Below are positions 1-5,539 of a stretch of DNA of 5,691 bases, one piece after another (within the stretch, counting starts at the first letter, position 1; every line of letters starts with the position of its first letter). The translations under genes and the position numbers were made by a program. Below the pieces are notes generated by a model. The model was not told the DNA's origin and did not search any database. It saw nothing but the letters and a program-made list of their open reading frames with translations. The DNA is from DATGMB01 sp035293845. GTDB taxonomy: Bacteria > Acidobacteriota > Terriglobia > Bryobacterales > Bryobacteraceae. The stretch lies in the NCBI GenBank assembly GCA_035293845.1, contig DATGMB010000307.1, positions 1-5,691 on the forward strand, read 5' to 3'.

Positions 1-1
1 C

Positions 2-1975
2 GGCGCCTGCCCGCGCTGCCAGGGATTCGGCAACACCATCGATTACGACATGGACCGCGTCATCCCGGACAAGACGCTGTCCCTGGAGGAAGGCGCGGTC
101 GAGCCGTGGACCAAACCCAAGTACCGCGTCTGGCTCGCGAATTTCAAGAAGCACGCCAAGAGCTTCCCCTCCCGGACGCCGTTCTGCGATCTGAGCGCCG
201 CGGACCGCGAGCGCGTCGAGGAGTTCCTGCGCCGCTTCTTCGATTACCTCGAAAGCAAGAAGTACAAGATGCACGTGCGCGTCTTCATGAGCCGCTATCG
301 CGGCTACGCGCTGTGCCCGGAGTGCCGCGGGGCGCGCCTGCGGCCGGAGGCGCTGTACGTGCGGGTCGGCGGCAAGAATCTGGGCGAAGTCGTGCGCATG
401 AACATCGCCGAGGCGCGCGATTTCTTCGACGCGCTCGCGCTCGGCCCCGAAGAGGCCGCCATCGCCGATAAGATCCTGGTCGAAATCCGCCAGCGGCTGA
501 AATTCCTCAACGATGTCGGCCTCGAATACCTGACGCTCGACCGCCTCTCGGCGACGCTCTCCGGCGGCGAGGCGCAGCGCATCCAGCTCGCCACCTCGCT
601 CGGCTCGCGCCTCGTCGGCGCCTGCTACGTGCTCGACGAGCCCTCCATCGGCCTGCACAGCCGCGACACCGGCCGCCTCATCCGCATTCTCGAAGAGCTG
701 CGCGGGCTCGGCAACACGATCGTGGTGGTCGAGCACGACCCCGACGTGATGCGCGCCGCCGATCACATCGTCGACCTCGGCCCCGGCGCCGGCGAGCACG
801 GCGGCAGGATCATCTTCGAAGGCCCGCTCGAAAAGCTGATGGCCGATCGCAACGGCTCGCTCACGGCCAGGTATCTGCGCGGCGAAGCGCATGTCTCGGC
901 GCCGCGCGCGCGCCGGCCGGTCGACCCCAGGCGCGTGCTGCGCTTCTCCGGCGCGCGCGTCCACAATCTGAAGAATATCGATGTCGAAATCCCGCTCGGC
1001 ATGATGGTCGCGATCACCGGGGTCTCCGGCTCCGGCAAATCGACGCTCGTGCACGACGTGATCTTCCGCTCGCTCGAAGCGCTACACAAAGCACGCGAAT
1101 CGGATCACGACGCCGAATTCGACAACGCCGCCGAGGCGCTCGAAGCCGCCGGGCCGAAGCTCTCCTGCAAGAAGGTCGAAGGCGCCGAGCGCATCGCCAG
1201 CACCGTGATGGTCGACCAGTCGCCCATCGGCCGTACCCCGCGTTCCAATCCCGTCACGTATCTCAAGGCCTTCGACCTCATCCGCGGCCTCTTCGCCTCG
1301 ACGCGCGAAGCCGAAAAGCGCGGCTACACCAGCGGGCATTTTTCGTTCAACATCCCCGGCGGCCGCTGCGAAACCTGCCAGGGCGATGGGACGGTGACGG
1401 TCGAGATGCAATTCCTCGCCGACGTCGAGCTCGTCTGCGACGAATGCAAGGGCACGCGCTACAAGAGCGGCATCCTCGAAATTAAATACAACGGCCGCAA
1501 TATTCACGAGGTTTTGCAGCTCACTGTCCGCGAAGCCATGGAATTCTTCCACGCCACGCCGCGCCTGGTGCAGCGCCTCAAGGTGCTGGACGATGTCGGC
1601 CTCGGCTACCTGCGCCTCGGCCAGTCCGCGACCACGCTTTCCGGCGGTGAAGCGCAGCGCGTCAAGCTGGCGGCGTACCTCGCCGCGGCAACGGTCGAAG
1701 GCACGCTTTTCATCTTCGACGAGCCCACGACCGGCCTCCACTTCGACGACATTTCGAAGCTCCTCACCAGCTTCCAGCGCCTGATCGAAAACGGCGGCAG
1801 CCTGTTGATCATCGAGCACAACCTGGATGTGATCAAGGCCGCCGACTGGGTCATCGATCTCGGCCCCGAGGGCGGCGAGAAGGGCGGCGAGGTGGTGGCG
1901 GCGGGGACGCCGGAGCAGGTGGCGCGGGTGGAGGGGTCGTACACGGCGGAGTATCTGCGGCGCGTGCTGAGTTAG
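2..1975 (+). CDS. uvrA: Excinuclease ABC subunit UvrA, 5'-truncated by window edge
   Basis: UvrA is the ATP-dependent damage-sensing dimer of cytoplasmic nucleotide excision repair and hands lesions to UvrB. The frame is open from base 2 (657 codons visible); the Met at 50 is internal, because a zinc-module half, CPRC then GFG, precedes it at 8-31. Counting from that Met: CPEC zinc pair 89-92; first ABC signature LSGGEAQR 170-177; Walker B YVLDEP 193-198; H-loop EHD 228-230; second Walker A GVSGSGKST 324-332; DQSPIGRTPRSNP 389-401; C-terminal zinc finger C440/C443/C463/C466 (CX2C-X19-CX2C, the spacing I recall for E. coli UvrA); second signature 530-537; Walker B with DEPTTGLHF 557-565; H590. 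The C-terminus is full length. The first Walker A and the UvrB-binding domain lie outside the window. Two length differences from E. coli suggest a divergent acidobacterial-type branch. No terminator follows the stop. Confidence 0.97.
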   Translation, partial: GACPRCQGFGNTIDYDMDRVIPDKTLSLEEGAVEPWTKPKYRVWLANFKKHAKSFPSRTPFCDLSAADRERVEEFLRRFFDYLESKKYKMHVRVFMSRYRGYALCPECRGARLRPEALYVRVGGKNLGEVVRMNIAEARDFFDALALGPEEAAIADKILVEIRQRLKFLNDVGLEYLTLDRLSATLSGGEAQRIQLATSLGSRLVGACYVLDEPSIGLHSRDTGRLIRILEELRGLGNTIVVVEHDPDVMRAADHIVDLGPGAGEHGGRIIFEGPLEKLMADRNGSLTARYLRGEAHVSAPRARRPVDPRRVLRFSGARVHNLKNIDVEIPLGMMVAITGVSGSGKSTLVHDVIFRSLEALHKARESDHDAEFDNAAEALEAAGPKLSCKKVEGAERIASTVMVDQSPIGRTPRSNPVTYLKAFDLIRGLFASTREAEKRGYTSGHFSFNIPGGRCETCQGDGTVTVEMQFLADVELVCDECKGTRYKSGILEIKYNGRNIHEVLQLTVREAMEFFHATPRLVQRLKVLDDVGLGYLRLGQSATTLSGGEAQRVKLAAYLAAATVEGTLFIFDEPTTGLHFDDISKLLTSFQRLIENGGSLLIIEHNLDVIKAADWVIDLGPEGGEKGGEVVAAGTPEQVARVEGSYTAEYLRRVLS

Positions 1976-1980
1976 GCCTA
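1973..1980. other. TAGGCCTA palindrome holding both convergent stop codons
   Basis: The uvrA stop TAG (1973-1975) and the minus-strand gene's stop (TAG, read from 1980 to 1978) form the two arms of one perfect 8-bp palindrome. Only two bases separate the coding regions, and neither side has a hairpin with a T-run. The 3' ends of the two transcripts therefore probably overlap. Confidence 0.9.
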
Positions 1981-2334
1981 CACCCAGCCGGCCTTCTCAA
2001 GACCGCGCGCGAATTCGTCCCCCATCTTAAGCCGCCAGTGTCCCCCTTTGACCTTGGGCCGCTCGAACTCCACGATGAGCGAGACCCAGGGCCGCCCATC
2101 TTCAACCGTCGCTCCTGTCTCTTCAGCGAGAGCTCTGGCCAGCAAGCCGTATTGCAGGTTGACCGCGCTGTAGCTGCTGTATGCTGCGCTTTCGGCTAGA
2201 GCCGTGGCCGTGGCCGTGCGGTCTGGAGCCTCATAATGAGCCCTGATGAAGTCCATTTGCTTTTTGCCCGGCCGTCTCCCGAGCGCACTGAGCCTGTCTA
2301 ACGCGGCGGCAAATTGATCGGCTGAGATCTGCAT
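1978..2334 (-). CDS. Small conserved hypothetical protein (orphan of a domain seen with HNH-type proteins)
   Basis: This is a 118-residue soluble protein of unknown function, with no signal peptide or membrane segment. Its features are a helical N-terminus, a segment RAHYEAPDRTATATALAES (31-49) followed by YSAVNLQYG (55-63) that looks like a small helix-turn-helix or winged domain, and a C-terminus with HWRLKM (99-104) and a final GW. I recall similar short proteins, and similar domains ahead of HNH endonucleases, but no nuclease motif is present, so no activity is assigned. The Met at 2334 is chosen because the fold appears to start with MQIS. An in-frame ATG at 2385 would add 17 residues encoded by the promoter-like and hairpin region. 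Neither start has a clear Shine-Dalgarno; a -10-like box 9 nt before ATG 2334 would give a near-leaderless mRNA. The gene is divergent from the toxin-antitoxin pair and convergent with uvrA. Confidence 0.7.
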   Translation of the reverse strand: MQISADQFAAALDRLSALGRRPGKKQMDFIRAHYEAPDRTATATALAESAAYSSYSAVNLQYGLLARALAEETGATVEDGRPWVSLIVEFERPKVKGGHWRLKMGDEFARGLEKAGWV

Positions 2335-2343
2335 CAGGATTGT

Positions 2344-2352
2344 TGTATACCA
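2344..2352 (-). promoter_or_regulatory. Candidate extended -10 promoter for the minus-strand gene
   Basis: On the minus strand this reads TGGTATACA, a TG-N-TATACA extended -10 element. It sits 9 nt before ATG 2334, so transcription would start within a few bases of the start codon. A weak -35-like TTGCCG (2365-2370 on the minus strand) lies 15 bp upstream and overlaps the UUCG stem. This rests on pattern only. Confidence 0.35.
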
Positions 2353-2354
2353 AA

Positions 2355-2374
2355 GGAGTTGCTTCGGCAACACC
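2355..2374 (+). promoter_or_regulatory. UUCG-tetraloop hairpin / operator-like inverted repeat before the TA genes
   Basis: GTTGC (2358-2362), loop TTCG (2363-2366) and GCAAC (2367-2371) form a perfect 5-bp stem capped by the very stable C(UUCG)G tetraloop on the plus strand. Outer GG/CC pairs (2355-2356 and 2373-2374) extend it past one A-A mismatch. It lies about 22 nt before the antitoxin start, in the 62-bp divergent gap. It could be a 5'-UTR structure or the palindromic operator expected for an autoregulated antitoxin. No T-run follows, so it is not a terminator. Confidence 0.55.
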
Positions 2375-2385
2375 TGAGGTACCAT

Positions 2386-2390
2386 GAAGG
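2386..2390 (+). promoter_or_regulatory. Ribosome binding site that decides the antitoxin start
   Basis: GAAGG lies 6 nt before ATG 2397 but only 3 nt before ATG 2394, which favours the second of the two adjacent ATG codons. An in-frame TGA at 2385-2387 rules out any earlier start. Confidence 0.6.
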
Positions 2391-2396
2391 CAGATG

Positions 2397-2717
2397 ATGC
2401 CCCACAACGAGTACGTTGAGATCCGCAACGGCGGCTACTACGTCGCCGGGAGCCGGATTGGCCTGGATATCATCTACCACGAATTCCAGGAGGGCATTTC
2501 TCCCGAGGAGATGCTGCACTCGTACCCTTCCATGGGCTCTCTGGCCAAGGTGTACGGTGCGATCGCGTTTATGCTGGACCACCCCGATGCCGTTCAGGAA
2601 TACCTCCGGGATCAGGACCGCCTGTTCGAAGAGATTAAAGCCCAGTACCCGCTCTCGGCCGTCGAGCAGGAGCGGTTCGAGCGGATTAGTCGTGAACTCG
2701 CCGCCAAACGGCGTTGA
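2397..2717 (+). CDS. DUF433 family antitoxin (VapB45-like)
   Basis: This is a 106-residue DUF433 protein, the antitoxin half of a type II toxin-antitoxin pair. It would neutralise the neighbouring PIN-like RNase and, by family analogy, repress its own promoter. The family core is visible: YVEIRNGGYYVAGSRIGL matches the usual 'G.P.I.GTRI.V' opening, followed by a helix-turn-helix with EGISPEEMLHSYPSM and a third helix (GSLAKVYGAIAFMLDHP). The charged helical tail, from about residue 65 to KRR at the end, is where such proteins normally contact the toxin. ATG 2394 is an alternative start one codon upstream. The stop overlaps the toxin start by 4 nt. The gene lies downstream of the UUCG inverted repeat, a natural place for an operator. 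The M. tuberculosis pair Rv2018/Rv2019 is, from memory, a characterised relative. Confidence 0.85.
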   Translation: MPHNEYVEIRNGGYYVAGSRIGLDIIYHEFQEGISPEEMLHSYPSMGSLAKVYGAIAFMLDHPDAVQEYLRDQDRLFEEIKAQYPLSAVEQERFERISRELAAKRR

Positions 2718-3082
2718 AGATCACATTCCAGGCCGATGCGAACCTGAAGCCGGCCATCGAACAGGGCTTGCGCCGGCGTGAGCCGGCCATCGACTTTCGC
2801 GGCGCGAAGGGGATCTACTCCGATGGCACGCCCGATCCCGAAGTCCTTCGCATCGCTGCCGAGGCCGGGCGCGTTCTGGTCACGGGCGATCTTCGGACAA
2901 TGGCCACGCATTCTAAGGAGTTCGTCGCTGAATACGACTCCCCGGGTGTACTCCTGATCTCCTCCAATCGCACCATCGGGCAGACCATCGACGCGTTGAT
3001 CACGTTTTGGCTCGACTGGTCTGCCGAGGAAGTCCGCAACCAGATCCGCTGGCTTCCTTACCCGGGCGTATCCTCAGACTAG
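2714..3082 (+). CDS. DUF5615 family PIN-like toxin (VapC45-like), TTG start
   Basis: This is a 122-residue PIN-like domain protein, the presumed RNase toxin paired with the DUF433 antitoxin. Conserved acidic positions fit a metal-binding PIN-like site: D8 in QADANL, D41 and E43 in TPDPEVL, and D59 in VLVTGDL. VLLISSN (79-85) is a further core strand; the C-terminus ends in a tryptophan-containing helix and an RWLPYPG tail. The start is TTG at 2714 within a TTGA overlap with the antitoxin stop. No ATG or GTG lies nearby, and the MKITFQADANL opening must be included to keep D8. The weak start and overlap suggest translation coupled to the antitoxin. The toxin has no Shine-Dalgarno of its own. 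All acidic positions appear intact, so the toxin is probably functional. RNase activity is inferred from the family. Confidence 0.83.
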   Translation: MKITFQADANLKPAIEQGLRRREPAIDFRGAKGIYSDGTPDPEVLRIAAEAGRVLVTGDLRTMATHSKEFVAEYDSPGVLLISSNRTIGQTIDALITFWLDWSAEEVRNQIRWLPYPGVSSD

Positions 3083-3085
3083 AGG
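3081..3085 (+). promoter_or_regulatory. Ribosome binding site overlapping the toxin stop codon
   Basis: AGAGG overlaps the toxin stop TAG (3080-3082) and lies 5 nt before ATG 3091. It supports the signal-peptide start of the next gene over in-frame starts inside the toxin gene such as 3007. Confidence 0.65.
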
Positions 3086-3090
3086 TTCCC

Positions 3091-3918
3091 ATGCGAGCCC
3101 TTCTCACCCTCGCGCTTGTTCCCACCCTCTTCGCCGCCACGCCGGCGCTCCAGATCGTCAACCCCGTCCTCAGCCAGATGGATGGCGGCGCGCCCGATCC
3201 GCCGGGCTTCGAGCACGTTCCCGGAGAGATCGTCTGGTTCACCTGCCGCATTGCCGGATACACCAGGAACGAAAACGAAAAAGTCCAGCTCCGGTATTCC
3301 GTGCAGGCATTCGACCCGCAGGGCATCCCGCTCGACGAGATCTTCCAGAACGAGATGACCGTCGAAGTCGGGCCGCAGGATAAGGACTGGCTGCCCAAAA
3401 TTGCCACCTCGCTGGCCCTGCCGCCGCTCGCGCCGCCGGGCGATTACAAGATCGTCGTCAAGGCCGAAGACCTGCTCGCCAAGACCAGCACCGAATTCGC
3501 CTACCCGTTCAAGGTGCGCGGTAAAGCCGTCGAGCCCAGCCCCACGCTGATCGTCCGCAATTTCCAGTTCTTCCGCGATGAAGATGGCACGCGCCCGGCC
3601 GAAAAGCCCGACTACCATCCGGGCGACGGCGTCTTCGCCAAATTCGACATCACCGGTTTCAAATACGGCGACCGCAACAAGGTCGACGTCAGCTACGTCA
3701 CGTCCGTGATCGCTCCGAGCGGCAAGGTGATGTGGACGCAGCCCGAGCCAGCGGCCGAGCAGAGCGAGTCGTTCTACCCCAAGCGCTACGTGCCCGCGAC
3801 CATGGGGATCAACCTGACCCCCACCATCAAGCCCGGCGAGTACACCATCGCGGTCGCGGTCAAGGACGCCATCGGCGGCCAGACCTACGAGGCGAAGTTC
3901 CCGTTCACGGTACAGTAA
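3091..3918 (+). CDS. Predicted secreted protein made of two tandem beta-rich repeats, function unknown
   Basis: This is a 275-residue protein of a family I do not recognise. An N-terminal signal peptide (MRALLTLALVPTLFAA) with likely cleavage after residue 16 or 19 points to export to the periplasm or outside; there are no other membrane segments. The mature chain is two copies of one module, residues 20-143 and 153-275, aligning at offset 133 and then 132. Shared landmarks are N24/N157, HVPGE/YHPGD, RIAGY/DITGF, KV at 64/197, Y69/Y202, P-x-G at 76/209, PGDYKI/PGEYTI, D127/D259 and PF at 139/271. Alternating hydrophobic residues and a PG-D/E-Y turn suggest an immunoglobulin-like beta sandwich (inference). 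There is one cysteine (C52) and no catalytic motif, so a structural or binding role is more likely. It starts 8 bp after the toxin and ends 6 bp before the lyase. Confidence 0.8.
   Translation: MRALLTLALVPTLFAATPALQIVNPVLSQMDGGAPDPPGFEHVPGEIVWFTCRIAGYTRNENEKVQLRYSVQAFDPQGIPLDEIFQNEMTVEVGPQDKDWLPKIATSLALPPLAPPGDYKIVVKAEDLLAKTSTEFAYPFKVRGKAVEPSPTLIVRNFQFFRDEDGTRPAEKPDYHPGDGVFAKFDITGFKYGDRNKVDVSYVTSVIAPSGKVMWTQPEPAAEQSESFYPKRYVPATMGINLTPTIKPGEYTIAVAVKDAIGGQTYEAKFPFTVQ
3148..3519 (+). repeat. Protein-level tandem repeat unit A of the secreted protein
   Basis: This encodes residues 20-143. It aligns with unit B almost without gaps, with one single-residue offset change over about 123 residues. 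DNA identity is not obvious, so the duplication is old. Confidence 0.75.
3547..3915 (+). repeat. Protein-level tandem repeat unit B of the secreted protein
   Basis: This encodes residues 153-275, the second copy of the module. It is separated from unit A by a short linker that includes KAVEPSP (145-151). Confidence 0.75.
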
Positions 3919-3924
3919 TCGGTA

Positions 3925-5418
3925 ATGGCACAAGTGGTGGTGGTGGGAGCGGATCCGCTCTCGATTGAGGACGTAGTGCGCGTGGCGCGCGATGGCGCGG
4001 AAGTGCGCCTGGCGGGCGGCGCGCGCACCCGCATTGCGAACGGCCGCGCGGTGCTCGAAGAGCGGCTGCGGGCGGGCGAGCGCATCTACGGCGTGAATAC
4101 CGGCGTCGGCGGCAACGCCGGCATTTCGCTCGCGCCGGAGCAGATGGAAACGCTGCAGCGTAATCTGGTCATTTATCTCGGCTGCGCCACCGGCCAGCCG
4201 CTGCCGGGCGACGTCGTCCGCGCCGCCATCCTGCTCCGCATGGCGACCTTCGCCACCGGCGCCTCAGCCGTCCGCAACCTGCTCGTGGACGCGCTCGGCG
4301 ATCTGCTCAACCGCGGCGTCACGCCGGTCGTGCCGCGCTACGGATCGGTCGGCGCATCGGGGGACCTGATGCCTTCCGCGTACATCGCGCGCGTGCTGGT
4401 TGGCGAAGGCGAGGCCGAATTCGGCGGCCGCCGCATGCCGGCTCTCGACGCGCTCCGCGAGGCGCGCCTCTATCCGCTGCAGTTCGCGCCCAAGGAGGCG
4501 CTGGCGCTGATCAACGGCACCACGGTCATGACGGCGGTGGCCGCGCTCGTTCAGGTCGATGCGACGCGCGTGCTCCGCGCGCTGCTGCAGGGGATCGCGC
4601 TGTGCATCGAAGCCATGCAGGCGCCCGCGCTGCCCTTCGCCGCATGGGTCCACGAGCGCAAGGGCCACCCGGGACAGATCGCCGTGGCGGCATACTTGCG
4701 CCAGATGCTCGAAGGCTCCGGCTACACGCAGGAATCGAGCGGCCAATCCTGCTATTCGCTGCGCTGCGTTCCGCAGGGGCTGGGTCAGGTATGGGAGGCG
4801 CTGGCGGACGCACGGCCCGTCATCGAGCGGGAAATCAATTCCGCGAATGACAATCCGCTGGTCGACCCGGATACCGGCGAACTCTACAAAGCCGGCAATT
4901 TCTACGGCGGTCACATCTCGCGCCTGCTGGATGGCTGGAAGATCGACTTTGCCGCGATGGCCAACTGGGCCAACGCTCTCATCGCGCTGCTGGTCGACGA
5001 CCGCTTTAACGCCGGCCTTCCCGCCAACCTCGTGCCCGAGCCCGGCATCAACTCCGGGTTCAAGAGCATCCAGTTGAGCATGACCAGCCTGGCGTGCGCG
5101 GTGCGTCAGATGGCGGGCCCGAGCGGGATCCATTCGCTGCCCACCGAGCAATACAACCAGGACGTGGTGAGCCTCGGGATGCACGCCGCCGTCACCGCCA
5201 TGGATGCGCTCGAATGCTTGCGCAACGAGACCGCGATGCTGCTGCTGGCTGCGGCGCAGGCGGTGGATCTGCGGGGCGGGCCGGAACGGCTCGGTTGCGG
5301 AACGCGGCAGACGCACGCCCGGATTCGCGAGCTTTCCGCGTTCCTGGAACGCGACCGCGCGCTCGAAAAGGATGTCGCGGCGGTCAGCGCGCGCATCGCA
5401 GCGGGCGGCATGGATTGA
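3925..5418 (+). CDS. MIO-type aromatic amino acid ammonia-lyase or aminomutase (HAL/PAL/TAL family)
   Basis: This is a 497-residue cytoplasmic lyase-family enzyme of usual bacterial length. It should form the MIO electrophile from A144-S145-G146 in GSVGASGDL and eliminate ammonia from an aromatic amino acid, or shift the amino group. Family residues present: Y55 in YGVNTG (catalytic base loop), N197 in NGTT, Y277 and R280 in CYSLRC, REINSANDNPL (302-312), GNFYGGH (324-330), and GLPANL (364-369). Two sites argue against histidine ammonia-lyase: the selectivity pair is Y84-L85, closer to the Phe-Leu of plant PAL than the Ser-His of HAL, and EQYNQDVVSLG (408-418) matches PAL-type EQHNQDVNSLG rather than HAL-type NQEDHVSM. 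No hutU or hutI is adjacent. The start is ATG 3925, 6 bp after the previous stop; the Shine-Dalgarno is poor, so coupling is likely. Substrate is undetermined: phenylalanine or tyrosine lyase or aminomutase. Automatic pipelines may call it hutH. Confidence 0.92.
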   Translation: MAQVVVVGADPLSIEDVVRVARDGAEVRLAGGARTRIANGRAVLEERLRAGERIYGVNTGVGGNAGISLAPEQMETLQRNLVIYLGCATGQPLPGDVVRAAILLRMATFATGASAVRNLLVDALGDLLNRGVTPVVPRYGSVGASGDLMPSAYIARVLVGEGEAEFGGRRMPALDALREARLYPLQFAPKEALALINGTTVMTAVAALVQVDATRVLRALLQGIALCIEAMQAPALPFAAWVHERKGHPGQIAVAAYLRQMLEGSGYTQESSGQSCYSLRCVPQGLGQVWEALADARPVIEREINSANDNPLVDPDTGELYKAGNFYGGHISRLLDGWKIDFAAMANWANALIALLVDDRFNAGLPANLVPEPGINSGFKSIQLSMTSLACAVRQMAGPSGIHSLPTEQYNQDVVSLGMHAAVTAMDALECLRNETAMLLLAAAQAVDLRGGPERLGCGTRQTHARIRELSAFLERDRALEKDVAAVSARIAAGGMD

Positions 5419-5446
5419 GGAGCCCCCAAAGGCCCCTCCAGCAACG

Positions 5447-5472
5447 AAAACCGCTGAGCCTCGGCGGTTTTT
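5447..5472 (+). terminator. Intrinsic terminator 1 of a tandem pair
   Basis: Stem CCGCTGA (5451-5457) pairs with TCGGCGG (5461-5467), including one T-G wobble, over a 3-nt GCC loop. Four A's precede it and five T's follow (5468-5472). It lies 28 bp after the lyase stop and ends that transcription unit. Confidence 0.88.
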
Positions 5473-5497
5473 GAACGTAGATTCAACAACTTACATC

Positions 5498-5525
5498 AAA
5501 AAACCGCCGAAGCTCGGCGGTTTTT
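5498..5525 (+). terminator. Intrinsic terminator 2 of a tandem pair, potentially bidirectional
   Basis: Perfect stem CCGCCGA (5504-5510) with TCGGCGG (5514-5520), loop AGC, six A's before and five T's after, so it could act on both strands. The core at 5500-5525 is a near copy of terminator 1 at 53-bp spacing, differing at 3 of 26 positions. Confidence 0.88.
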
Positions 5526-5539
5526 CGATATAAAAGCGT

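Noticed and set aside
1082..1819. 245-codon minus-strand open frame inside uvrA
   Set aside because: It is antisense to conserved UvrA motifs and has no family features of its own.
2335..2385. 17-residue N-terminal extension of the minus-strand gene from ATG 2385
   Set aside because: The added codons run through the hairpin and the -10-like box, and the extension looks unlike the family start. It is kept only as an alternative.
3007..3090. Upstream in-frame extension of the secreted protein into the toxin gene
   Set aside because: It would bury the signal peptide behind 28 residues overlapping the toxin. ATG 3091 has a well-placed AGAGG.
3079..3933. 284-codon minus-strand open frame opposite the secreted protein
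   Set aside because: It is low-complexity shadow coding. The plus-strand frame has a signal peptide, a ribosome site and a duplicated domain.
4264..5316. 350-codon open frame on the minus strand opposite the lyase
   Set aside because: Its composition is the antisense shadow of a clearly coding GC-rich gene, rich in Arg, His and Ala, with no recognisable motif. The plus strand carries all the MIO family residues.
5417..5422. GAGGAG resembling a strong ribosome binding site at the lyase stop
   Set aside because: No start codon with a credible reading frame follows at the right distance, and the terminators begin 25 bp later.
5447..5525. Repeat pair as the start of a CRISPR array
   Set aside because: There are only two copies, each a hairpin with a T-run, and the spacing and context fit tandem terminators.
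5529..5534. TATAAA as a confident promoter -10 for the last gene
   Set aside because: It sits directly after the terminator T-run with no -35 at a proper distance, so it is mentioned only as an AT-rich element.
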